From Chryseobacterium sp. MYb264 (GTDB taxonomy: Bacteria; Bacteroidota; Bacteroidia; Flavobacteriales; Weeksellaceae): a stretch of DNA of 64,000 nt. Below, piece by piece: positions 25,706 through 33,349 of this stretch. The translations under genes and the position numbers were made by a program. The notes beneath the pieces were generated by a model. It ran no database searches and was not told where the DNA came from. It saw only the letters and a list, made by a program, of their open reading frames with translations. How positions within the stretch are numbered: position 1 is the stretch's first letter; the number at the start of each line of letters is the position of its first letter. Location of the stretch: NCBI RefSeq assembly GCF_035974275.1, contig NZ_CP142422.1, forward strand, positions 4,650,001-4,714,000. The letters run 5' to 3'.

Positions 25706-26554
25706 ATGCAAATCACAAAACGACAAAATATTATCATCTCCAATCCTGAAACAAGAGATTTCCTCGCAGATGCTTATTATCCGGAAACCAATGAAAAACT
25801 ACCGTTAGTTATTTTCGTTCACGGTTACAAAGGTTACAAAGATTGGGGCGCATGGGATTTAATGGCGGAAAAATTTGCAGAAACCGGATTTTTCTTTGTT
25901 AAATTTAATTTTTCCCTCAACGGAACGACGGTTGAAGATCCTCACAATTTTGCTGATCTGGAAGCTTTCGGAAATAATAATTATTCTAAAGAATTGTCTG
26001 ATTTGGGCGCCGTGATCGACTATTTTGTTAAAGATGAAAAAGTGGATGAACAGAAAATAATTCTGATCGGGCATAGCAGAGGAGGAGGGATTTCTATTAT
26101 TAAAACCTATGAGGATGAAAGAATCAACGGACTCATTACCTTAGCCAGTGTGGATACTTTAGAACGTTTCCCGAAAAATGAAGCTTTTGAAAAATGGAAA
26201 GAAGTAGGTGTTTATTATGTTGTAAATGGAAGAACGAAGCAGGAAATGCCTCATTATTATCAGTTTTATCAGGATTTTGCAAAAGATGAACACCGTTTCG
26301 ATGTGGAAAGAGCGACAGAAATGGCAAAAGCTCATGTCTTAATTATTCACGGGACAAATGATGAATCGGTAAGCGTAAAAAGTGCGGAACATCTTCATAT
26401 TTTAAACCCGAATTCGGAATTGTATTTAATTGAAAATGCCAATCATACTTTTGGTGCTAAAGAGCCTTGGGAAGAGAATGAAATGCCGAAAGATCTGAAT
26501 GAAGTGGTTGAGAAAAGTGTGGAATTTATCAATGAGAAGATTGTGAATGAATAA
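25706..26554 (+). CDS. Alpha/beta hydrolase (serine aminopeptidase/dienelactone hydrolase-like)
   Basis: The 282-residue protein has no signal peptide and should be cytosolic. Motifs are the oxyanion segment VIFVHGYKGYKDWG, nucleophile elbow IGHSRGGG near residue 120, an acidic residue in HGTNDESV, and His in ENANHTFG. This arrangement fits acyl-ester or peptidase-type hydrolases of the S33/DLH superfamily. It is monocistronic, with a palindromic repeat on each side. No partner gene points to a substrate. Confidence 0.82.
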   Translation: MQITKRQNIIISNPETRDFLADAYYPETNEKLPLVIFVHGYKGYKDWGAWDLMAEKFAETGFFFVKFNFSLNGTTVEDPHNFADLEAFGNNNYSKELSDLGAVIDYFVKDEKVDEQKIILIGHSRGGGISIIKTYEDERINGLITLASVDTLERFPKNEAFEKWKEVGVYYVVNGRTKQEMPHYYQFYQDFAKDEHRFDVERATEMAKAHVLIIHGTNDESVSVKSAEHLHILNPNSELYLIENANHTFGAKEPWEENEMPKDLNEVVEKSVEFINEKIVNE

Positions 26555-26557
26555 TTT

Positions 26558-26647
26558 TTGGAGAGGAAAGCTGGACGATGGAGGTTAAAAATTATACTGT
26601 CTATTTTACAGTTTTAAAACTTCCAACTTCCGGCTTCCCTCATCCAA
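26558..26647. repeat. Imperfect inverted repeat of the CTTCCAACTTCC family (copy 2)
   Basis: TTGGAGAGGAAAGCTGGACG on the left corresponds, inverted with a few mismatches, to CTTCCGGCTTCCCTCATCCA on the right, around an AT-rich middle. It lies between convergent genes and may help terminate transcription. Confidence 0.5.
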
Positions 26648-26656
26648 TCAAAAAAA

Positions 26657-27478
26657 TTATTTAATTAAGACTTTCCAGGCTTCTTCAATCTTACTTTCAA
26701 GCAATAATTTCTGAGCATCTCGGTGAATATTTTCGTCTGAATGATATTCTCCGGCAGGTAAAACTTCAACATTGGCTAACATTCCCAAGTCGTTTCCGGT
26801 AAAGATTTTACTTAGTTTAATTTCATCAGGAAGAAGATCGAAGCCAATGCCTTTTGTTACCAGAGGTTTAGGTACTTCAAAAAGATTTTCCGCATTATTT
26901 CTGGAATACCAGTTGGCTCCAAGACGGGCAACCATATCCAGTTTGGTCTGATCCAGATTTCCCTGCTCATTAAGATATTCTTCTCTGATGTGGATTTTCT
27001 GAACTTCACAAATGACTAAATTTCCTGCACCTCCCTGATCTCCCAATGATTTTATTTCTAAAACTTTACATTCGAAGTTGACGGGACATTCCTCAATTAA
27101 TTTTGGTTGAACCAATTCAGCGTCTTTCATGGTTAAACCGGATTTTACAAACTCATTTACGCCGTCTCCATATTCGGTAGAGGCTAAAGAAATTTGTTGT
27201 ACAATCGGAAAATTCACCGTTCCGATGACCACTTCCGGAACTTCCAGAACGTTTTCTAAGGTATGTTTTGTCGTATTATCACGAACTCTTCTCGACGGTG
27301 AGAAAATCAAAATCGGAGGAATCGTACTGAACATATTGAAAAAACTGAACGGCGATAAATTGATCGCTCCATTTTTATCAACGGTTGAAGCCAATGCAAT
27401 CGGACGCGGGGAAACCGCAGTCTGCATGATGAGTTGAAGTTGTACGGGTGTTATTTCGGATGGGATTACTGTTTTCAT
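26657..27478 (-). CDS. Flavin reductase-like FMN-binding protein
   Basis: The 273-residue protein belongs to the flavin reductase/flavoredoxin split-barrel family. It opens with TAVSPRPIALASTVDKNG and NLSPFSFFNMFSTIPP, the usual FMN-phosphate-binding segment, followed by PSRRVRDNTTKHTLENV and the later EYGDGVNEF. Such proteins reduce flavin with NAD(P)H for monooxygenases or act as flavin electron carriers. It lies downstream of fahA, separated by an inverted repeat, so cotranscription is doubtful. No partner oxygenase is near. Confidence 0.85.
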   Translation of the reverse strand: MKTVIPSEITPVQLQLIMQTAVSPRPIALASTVDKNGAINLSPFSFFNMFSTIPPILIFSPSRRVRDNTTKHTLENVLEVPEVVIGTVNFPIVQQISLASTEYGDGVNEFVKSGLTMKDAELVQPKLIEECPVNFECKVLEIKSLGDQGGAGNLVICEVQKIHIREEYLNEQGNLDQTKLDMVARLGANWYSRNNAENLFEVPKPLVTKGIGFDLLPDEIKLSKIFTGNDLGMLANVEVLPAGEYHSDENIHRDAQKLLLESKIEEAWKVLIK

Positions 27479-27512
27479 GTTTTAATACTAAAAAAGTATA
27501 TATATTTAAAAA

Positions 27513-27620
27513 AGATGCTTCGACAGGCTCAGCATGACATTTCTAATACTAACTGTGATAAACAATAATGTTTTAACAGCTTTTTGTAGCGATGTTATGC
27601 TGAGCGAAGTCGAAGCATCT
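27513..27620. repeat. Inverted repeat of the GATGCTTCGAC type
   Basis: AGATGCTTCGACAGGCTCAG at the left end and CTGAGCGAAGTCGAAGCATC at the right end are near-perfect inverses (the short insert CGAAG against AGG aside), with a variable AT-rich middle of about 55 bp. It separates two minus-strand genes. Confidence 0.7.
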
Positions 27621-27643
27621 CTATGATTTATTTACAATTATAA

Positions 27644-28891
27644 TTAATTCGCAGGAATAATTTTACCTGAAACTTCACCGAAACCTACTCTCACACCGTC
27701 TTTTTCAGCCCAAGCTTTCATAGTTACAGTATCATTGTCGTCGATGAATTTTCTTTCCTGTCCATTGCTTAGTTGTAATGGATTTTGACCTCTCCAAGTT
27801 AATTCAAGCATAGAACCGAAAGATTTTGGATCGCTTCCTGAAATGGTTCCGCTGGCATATAAATCTCCAACTTCTACATTACAACCATTCACGGTATGAT
27901 GCGCCAATTGCTGCGTCATATTCCAGTACATATGTTTGTAATTACTTTCAGAGATCAGGTTTTGCTCGCCATTTTCCGGTTGTAAATAAACTTCAAGATT
28001 GATATCGTAGTTTTTATCACCTTCAAATTTTAAATAGTCTAATACTTCAGGATCTTGCGTTGGAGAAGTGGTTTTGAATGGTTCTAAAGCTTCTAAAGTA
28101 ACCACCCATGGAGAAATAGAAGAACCGAAATTCTTAGCAAGGAACGGTCCTAACGGAACATATTCCCAAGACTGAATATCTCTGGCTGACCAGTCGTTGA
28201 AAACAACCATTCCGAAAATTGCGTCTTCGGCATCTTTTGTAGAAATACTTTCGCCCATTTCTGTGTTTTTATTGATAACAAAAGCCATTTCCAATTCAAA
28301 ATCCAATTGCTTGCATGGTCCGAAAACAGGTTTGTCGGCATCAGCAGGTTTCATCTGACCTTTAGGACGGTTGATTTCTGTTCCTGAAACCACAATAGAT
28401 GAGGCTCTTCCGTGATAACCTACCGGAAGATGTTTCCAGTTTGGCAATAGGGCATTGGCTGGATCTCTGAACATTTTTCCGACATTCGTTGCATGCTCAA
28501 TGCTGCTGTAAAAATCAGTATAATTCGGGATGTGCAGAGGCATCATCATTTTTACCTGATCAAGATCGTAGAATGCTTCTTCAATCGTTTTTTCGTCTTT
28601 TGATAACGTTGAACCTTCCTGTAGAAGCTCCTGGATTTTTAAACGAACGGCATTTGTCACCGGTTTTCCCAATTCGATAAATTCATTTAAAGTGTAGGCT
28701 TCGAAGATATTGTCGTCAAGACCTTCTATTTCTTCAAAATATCCAAGATCGAACAAGGTCGCAAGATCAATGATCTGATCTCCGATTCTTGTGCAGCATC
28801 CGATATATTCTTTGTTGAAAACGGCCACTCCAAACGGAATATTATGTATTGAAAAGTCTGAATTTGATGAATATTCTACAAATGATTTCAT
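27644..28891 (-). CDS. fahA: Fumarylacetoacetase
   Basis: FahA cleaves fumarylacetoacetate into fumarate and acetoacetate, the last step of tyrosine breakdown. The 415-residue length and layout are typical: an N-terminal SH3-like part (FGVAVFNKEYIGCCTRIGD), then the catalytic domain with FYSSIEHATNVGKMFR, LPVGYHGRASSIV, and the metal-binding FNDWSARDIQSWEYVPLG. The middle residues EMAFVINKNTEMG and the ending GFGEVSGKIIPAN also fit. hppD lies upstream and hmgA about 6 kb away on the same strand, together covering the lower pathway except maleylacetoacetate isomerase, which I do not see here. Confidence 0.96.
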   Translation of the reverse strand: MKSFVEYSSNSDFSIHNIPFGVAVFNKEYIGCCTRIGDQIIDLATLFDLGYFEEIEGLDDNIFEAYTLNEFIELGKPVTNAVRLKIQELLQEGSTLSKDEKTIEEAFYDLDQVKMMMPLHIPNYTDFYSSIEHATNVGKMFRDPANALLPNWKHLPVGYHGRASSIVVSGTEINRPKGQMKPADADKPVFGPCKQLDFELEMAFVINKNTEMGESISTKDAEDAIFGMVVFNDWSARDIQSWEYVPLGPFLAKNFGSSISPWVVTLEALEPFKTTSPTQDPEVLDYLKFEGDKNYDINLEVYLQPENGEQNLISESNYKHMYWNMTQQLAHHTVNGCNVEVGDLYASGTISGSDPKSFGSMLELTWRGQNPLQLSNGQERKFIDDNDTVTMKAWAEKDGVRVGFGEVSGKIIPAN

Positions 28892-28951
28892 AAGTTTAGA
28901 ATTTAATTGATGATATCAGGAATTTTCAGGTTCCCGAATTTTTAGATTTAA

Positions 28952-29419
28952 TTATTTTTTCACCTTCGAGTAAGAAGCTTCGTCTATCCATCTGGCTTTG
29001 GTATTAACGTCAATCAGATAAAGAATATCATCCTGTTGTGTCAGCAATAAGGTTTTGGTAACCGGAATAGGAACTTTTTTATTCTCAAGCATATCCGCGC
29101 GCAGAGAGATGATGTTCTTTCTGCTGCGAACAATATCTCCTGAGAATACATTGGAGCTGCTTTCTCCTGTCGCTTTATCATCAAAAACTTCAACGTAAGT
29201 TGCCTTATTTCCTTTAATGATAATAAAATCCCTTTCCGTATGATCCGCCTCATCCTTAATGTAAACAAACTTTTTATCGTCAATATTTACATTTTCCAAA
29301 TGTTGATTTACGCCTTTTCTTTCTTCAAGTCTGGTAAGGATTTGATCTAGGGTTCCATATTGTGCCTTTACACCTAAAGTAGCTCCTATAAAAACAATTC
29401 CAACGAAAAATTTTCTCAT
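28952..29419 (-). CDS. Secreted protein of unknown function
   Basis: The 155-residue protein has a signal peptide (MRKFFVGIVFIGATLGVKAQ) and then a charged, soluble region: a helical LDQILTRLEERKGVN followed by several beta-strand-like stretches and a C-terminal ARWIDEAS. I do not recognise the family. It sits between hppD and fahA on the same strand, after the hppD terminator and 60 nt before fahA. It might share transcription with fahA, but nothing ties it to tyrosine metabolism. Confidence 0.7.
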   Translation of the reverse strand: MRKFFVGIVFIGATLGVKAQYGTLDQILTRLEERKGVNQHLENVNIDDKKFVYIKDEADHTERDFIIIKGNKATYVEVFDDKATGESSSNVFSGDIVRSRKNIISLRADMLENKKVPIPVTKTLLLTQQDDILYLIDVNTKARWIDEASYSKVKK

Positions 29420-29441
29420 AATACTGTGTTTTACAAAAAAG

Positions 29442-29472
29442 TTTTGTCAGGATTTTTTGTCCTGACAAAACA
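29442..29472 (-). terminator. Terminator of hppD
   Basis: GTTTTGTCAGGA and TCCTGACAAAAC form a perfect 12-bp stem with a 7-nt loop. On the minus strand it is followed by TTTTTT. It separates hppD from the downstream secreted-protein gene. Confidence 0.85.
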
Positions 29473-29489
29473 TATTATTTTATTTTTAA

Positions 29490-30620
29490 TTAAAGATTTC
29501 CTCTTTTTTCCTGTTCTCTTTCCAATGCTTCGAATAATGCTTTGAAATTACCGGCTCCGAAACTTTGTGCTCCGTGTCTTTCAATGATTTCAAAGAATAG
29601 AGTAGGGCGGTCTTCTACAGGTTTAGTAAAGATCTGTAGTAAATAACCTTCCTCATCATGATCAATAAGTATACCTAAATCCTGAAGTTTTTTAAGATCC
29701 TCATCAATATGTCCAACTCTTTCAGGAACCATGTCATAATATGCTTCCGGCGGAGCAGAAAGGAATTCTACACCACGCTTTTTCAATTCTGTAACAGTGT
29801 GGATGATATCTTTTGTTGCTACGGCAATGTGCTGCACCCCTTCACCTTCGTAGAAATCAAGATATTCTTCAACCTGAGATTTCTTTTTACCTTCTGCAGG
29901 CTCATTGATCGGGAATTTTGCATATCCGTTTCCGTTTGACATCACTTTAGACATCAAAGCAGAATATTCTGTGTTGATTTGTTTGTCGTCAAAAGAAAGG
30001 ATGTTTACAAATCCCATTACTTTTTCATACCACTCCACCGTAGGGATCATTCTATCCCAATCTACGTTCCCTACACAGTGGTCAACGTATAATAAACCTG
30101 CTTCTTCAGGCTGGTATGCACTTTCCCACTTTTCATAGCCAGGCATGAATGCGCCGTTATAATTTTTTCTTTCGATAAACATGTGTACTGTTTCTCCGTA
30201 GGTATAAATTCCGGACATTCTTACTTCACCGTGCTCATCAGTAAGTGTTACAGGCTCTAAATAAGGCTTTCCGCCTCTTTTAGTCGTTTCTTCGAAAGCT
30301 GCATACGCATCATCTACCCAAAGTGCCAAAACTTTCACTCCGTCACCATGTTTTTTCACATGCTCATTGATCGGTGAATCAGATTTAAGACCAGTGGTAA
30401 GGATCAATCTTATTTTTCCCTGTTGAAGAACATAAGAAGCACGATCTCTGACCCCTGTTTCCGGCCCTGCATACGCTACAGACTGGAAACCAAAAGCAGT
30501 TTTATAATAATGGGCAGCCTGTTTTGCATTTCCTACGTAAAACTCAATATAATCTGTACCGTTGATCGGTAAAAAATTCTCTGCCTGAGCGATCTTTTCG
30601 GCAAATGTAAGTGTTGACAT
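29490..30620 (-). CDS. hppD: 4-hydroxyphenylpyruvate dioxygenase
   Basis: HppD turns 4-hydroxyphenylpyruvate into homogentisate with Fe(II) and oxygen. From Met30620 the protein is 376 residues, a normal length. The frame is open to 30695, but the extra 25 residues (FVYIFRICRK...) do not fit the family. The N-terminal domain starts NGTDYIEFYVGNAKQAAHYY. The iron ligands are His in YVDHCVGNV, His in GVQHIAVAT and Glu in TLFFEIIERHG. The C-terminal FGAGNFKALFEALE motif is typical. It is followed by its own terminator, so it is probably transcribed alone. Confidence 0.96.
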   Translation of the reverse strand: MSTLTFAEKIAQAENFLPINGTDYIEFYVGNAKQAAHYYKTAFGFQSVAYAGPETGVRDRASYVLQQGKIRLILTTGLKSDSPINEHVKKHGDGVKVLALWVDDAYAAFEETTKRGGKPYLEPVTLTDEHGEVRMSGIYTYGETVHMFIERKNYNGAFMPGYEKWESAYQPEEAGLLYVDHCVGNVDWDRMIPTVEWYEKVMGFVNILSFDDKQINTEYSALMSKVMSNGNGYAKFPINEPAEGKKKSQVEEYLDFYEGEGVQHIAVATKDIIHTVTELKKRGVEFLSAPPEAYYDMVPERVGHIDEDLKKLQDLGILIDHDEEGYLLQIFTKPVEDRPTLFFEIIERHGAQSFGAGNFKALFEALEREQEKRGNL

Positions 30621-30826
30621 ATTTTCTATTTTTACTTTTATTCTAGGTATGCAAATTACAAATTTCCTGCAAATACGAAAAATATAAACAAACAATCGTT
30701 CGTAAAGGTAAATCTTAGGATTAAGAAAAGTTCATTTAAGTATTCTTAAGTTTATCCTGGTATGCTTGGGATGTCTATTTTTGTAATCCAGAAAAACAAG
30801 TGATAAGAAATTAATTTTAAATCAGA

Positions 30827-30847
30827 ATCCCCGGTATGACCGGGGAT
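30827..30847. terminator. GC-rich hairpin between the unknown gene and hppD
   Basis: ATCCCCGG and CCGGGGAT form a perfect 8-bp stem with loop TATGA, 17 nt after the stop of the minus-strand gene at 30865. The downstream T content is modest on the minus strand and better on the plus strand (CTCTTCTGTTT). Confidence 0.65.
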
Positions 30848-30864
30848 CTCTTCTGTTTATTGTA

Positions 30865-31641
30865 TTATTTTTTGTTTAGTCTTCCGGCATCAGGATTGTA
30901 ATTATCCCAAATTTTCCATTCACTGTCGATTTTACGAATGAAATAGATCTGGGTGTTGAGCTGATGGACAAAATGCTCCTCTTCACTATTTTTCACCGTG
31001 AATAAAAGATTCCAGAATTCCTGAGATTCCAGTATTTTTTTTTCCGGTTCATCACTAAGGACATGAAGGTCAAAAATTTCATAATTGGAGCGGTTATTTT
31101 GGGTTACCAATTGAAAATCTCTCTCACAAAGTTCTTTGCTGAATTGTGAAATTCTTTCGATTAATGGGGAAGAGCTGAATACTGTATTCTCAAAAATTTC
31201 AGGATGATGGCCAGGAAATGCTTTGTAAAATTCAAAAAGCCCGGCGGCGTAATCATCTACCAGATGAAAAAAGAAATCTGAATTCTCATGTTCCGGTTCA
31301 TGCTTCTTCTCTTTGGTGAGGAAAATATAGGAATTCAGATCTTCATAGCCTAAAAAGATACAGATTTTGTCCAGTGTCTTCAGAAAACGGAGATCATTAT
31401 GCGTTTTGTGCTGATATTCATTTTCAAAAAAGCGTTGTAAAGTAACGTGGGAAATGGTACTTCCTATCTCAAATTTTTTCTCATAGGTAAGGGCATCGGA
31501 CGCTGAGAGCTGCTCTTTTATAATTTCGGACAAGATAATAAAATGGCTTCTTTTCCATTCTTTCACCTTTCCGAGGATTGAATTCTTTACTCCCGGATGC
31601 TGTATTACTTCATCTCTTATAGAGTTGTATATTGTCTTCAA
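30865..31641 (-). CDS. Unknown cytosolic protein, possible N-terminal DNA-binding region
   Basis: The 258-residue protein is soluble with no signal peptide. Its first part (GVKNSILGKVKEWKRSHF, then FEIGSTISHVTLQRFFENEY) has a helix pattern that could bind DNA: two helices around a turn, followed by a lysine-rich LRFLKTLDKICIFLGY. The middle is acidic and aromatic, and the C-terminal part ends in a short beta-rich stretch (QIYFIRKIDSEWKIWDNY) like an NTF2/SnoaL-type strand pattern. I do not recognise the family. It stands alone with its own promoter candidate and hairpin. Confidence 0.6.
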   Translation of the reverse strand: MKTIYNSIRDEVIQHPGVKNSILGKVKEWKRSHFIILSEIIKEQLSASDALTYEKKFEIGSTISHVTLQRFFENEYQHKTHNDLRFLKTLDKICIFLGYEDLNSYIFLTKEKKHEPEHENSDFFFHLVDDYAAGLFEFYKAFPGHHPEIFENTVFSSSPLIERISQFSKELCERDFQLVTQNNRSNYEIFDLHVLSDEPEKKILESQEFWNLLFTVKNSEEEHFVHQLNTQIYFIRKIDSEWKIWDNYNPDAGRLNKK

Positions 31642-31666
31642 ATTTTAGTGTTTCCACGTGACTGAT

Positions 31667-31674
31667 CAAAAATA
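31667..31674 (-). promoter_or_regulatory. Candidate -7 box of the unknown gene at 30865
   Basis: TATTTTTG on the minus strand matches TAnnTTTG, 25 nt before the start at 31641. Confidence 0.45.
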
Positions 31675-31728
31675 CTGCCAAAATGATGGAGTTTGATGAT
31701 GTTAAATCACAAACAGGAAAGTGAAAAA

Positions 31729-33009
31729 TCAATGTTTAAACCTTTCATAAACTGCTTTTTCCAACATTTCTCTGTCGTCGGGATGAGCAATACTGATGAG
31801 TTCCTGAGCCCTCTGACGAAGATTTTTTCCGTACAGATAAGCCGTTCCGTATTCGGTAACTACCCAATGAATATGCCCTCGCGTTGTTACCACTCCGGCG
31901 CCTTGTTTTAAATAAGGAACAATTCTGGAAATTCCTTTTTTTGTTCTGGATGTGATGGCGATAATTGGTTTTCCGTCTTCACTCAAAGCTGCGCCTCTCA
32001 TGAAATCCATCTGACCACCAATTCCGCTGTATTGCATGGTTCCGATAGAATCTGCGCACACCTGTCCTGTCAGATCAATTTCTATGGCTGAGTTAATGGC
32101 GACCATTTTTTTGTTTCTCATGATGTTGATCGGGAAATTCACGGTGCTGACATCATCGAATGAGAAAACGGTGTTATCATCCACATAATCATACAGTTTT
32201 TTTGTTCCGAAACAGAAACTGGTAATCGTTTTATTGTCGTTGTAGCCTTTGTGTTTATTGTTGATGACATCATTCTGAATTAAATCAATCACACCATCAC
32301 TCAACATTTCGGTATGAACTCCCAAGTCTTTATGGTTGTGAAGACATTTTAAAACCGCATCAGGAATCGTTCCGATTCCCATTTGTAAGGTGGACTTATC
32401 ATCAATTAATTCTGCTACATTTTTACCCACTTCCATTTCTTCAGGTCCTACTTTTGAGCCATAATCAATGGTAGGAAGTTCTTCTTCATGCCAGACCAGC
32501 TTATGAATTCTACTGATGTGGATCATTCCGTCTCCGTGCGTTCTCGGCATCAGGGGATTCACAATCGCTACAATGATTTTTGCGGTGTCTACTGCCGCTC
32601 TGGCAATATCAACAGAGGTTCCCAATGTGCAAAATCCGTGTTTGTCGGGTGGAGAAACGGTGATTAATGCAACATCAAGCGCCAGAATATTCTTTCTAAA
32701 TAAAATAGGGATCTCGCTTAAAAAAACGGGTACAAAATCTCCACGGTCAGAATTTACGGCATCACGAACGGGAGTAGATACAAACAGCGAATTCACGAAA
32801 AATTTGTCTTTATATTCGGATTTTGCAATTTCAATATTTCCCTGTTGGGTAATGGAAACCATTTCCACATGATCCAAACGATGGGCTTGTCTTGCCAGTT
32901 CATCAATCAGATAGTTGGGAGTACAGGCACTTCCGTGAAAAAATACCCTGTTTCCGCTTTTTATGGTGTAGATGGCTTCTTCAGCACTGATGTAATTATG
33001 CATAATCAT
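31729..33009 (-). CDS. Acetyl-CoA hydrolase/transferase family protein (4-hydroxybutyrate CoA-transferase-like)
   Basis: The 426-residue protein has the two Rossmann-like halves of family I CoA-transferases of the Cat1/AbfT group: SAEEAIYTIKSGNRVFFHGSACTP at the start, TVSPPDKHGFCTLG near residue 117, and the oxyanion segment LQMGIGTIPDAVLKCL. The probable catalytic Glu is in GVHTEMLSDGV near residue 240. It moves CoA between acyl-CoA and a carboxylate such as acetate, butyrate or 4-hydroxybutyrate. A second family member lies 340 bp upstream on the same strand. The second codon pair (MIM) leaves two possible starts. Confidence 0.85.
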   Translation of the reverse strand: MIMHNYISAEEAIYTIKSGNRVFFHGSACTPNYLIDELARQAHRLDHVEMVSITQQGNIEIAKSEYKDKFFVNSLFVSTPVRDAVNSDRGDFVPVFLSEIPILFRKNILALDVALITVSPPDKHGFCTLGTSVDIARAAVDTAKIIVAIVNPLMPRTHGDGMIHISRIHKLVWHEEELPTIDYGSKVGPEEMEVGKNVAELIDDKSTLQMGIGTIPDAVLKCLHNHKDLGVHTEMLSDGVIDLIQNDVINNKHKGYNDNKTITSFCFGTKKLYDYVDDNTVFSFDDVSTVNFPINIMRNKKMVAINSAIEIDLTGQVCADSIGTMQYSGIGGQMDFMRGAALSEDGKPIIAITSRTKKGISRIVPYLKQGAGVVTTRGHIHWVVTEYGTAYLYGKNLRQRAQELISIAHPDDREMLEKAVYERFKH

Positions 33010-33073
33010 TGAGTTTTTTTTGAGTGTTTATATAATTTATTCGGCATTTTGTCCTAAAACAATAGCTTTATCT

Positions 33074-33081
33074 CAAAGATA
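33074..33081 (-). promoter_or_regulatory. Candidate -7 box of the CoA-transferase gene at 31729
   Basis: TATCTTTG on the minus strand matches TAnnTTTG, 64 nt before the start at 33009. Confidence 0.4.
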
Positions 33082-33226
33082 ATTCATATAATCTTTACTC
33101 ATTCTAAATATTTAACGAGTGTTAGGTAACTTTTATCATGTCTTAATTTAATGAGTTTGTTTATTTTTTTTCGACTTAAAATTTATAATATGAAGTATTG
33201 CAACCTTAGATGATATCGGCAAATCT

Positions 33227-33259
33227 AAACCTCACAGATTTTTAAAACCTGTGAGGTTT
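33227..33259. repeat. AAACCTCACAG inverted repeat
   Basis: AAACCTCACAG (33227-33237) and CTGTGAGGTTT (33249-33259) are exact inverses around an AT spacer. The 340-bp gap 33010-33349 between the two CoA-transferase genes otherwise holds a promoter candidate and a terminator, and no gene. Confidence 0.7.
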
Positions 33260-33288
33260 GAGTATGAATAGACAAGTTCAGTGCTAAG

Positions 33289-33322
33289 AAAAGGACCAAG
33301 TGCATTACACTCAGTCCTTTTA
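33289..33322 (-). terminator. Terminator of the CoA-transferase gene at 33350
   Basis: AAAAGGAC and GTCCTTTT, with further pairs inside, form a long stem with two mismatches. It lies about 28 nt after the stop codon, and the minus-strand end is T-rich. Confidence 0.7.
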
Positions 33323-33349
33323 TATCGTCAACGTACAATTGATTTTTAA

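Noticed and set aside
30621..30695. Upstream extension of hppD
   Set aside because: The extra residues are basic and hydrophobic without similarity to HppD, whose normal start fits Met30620.
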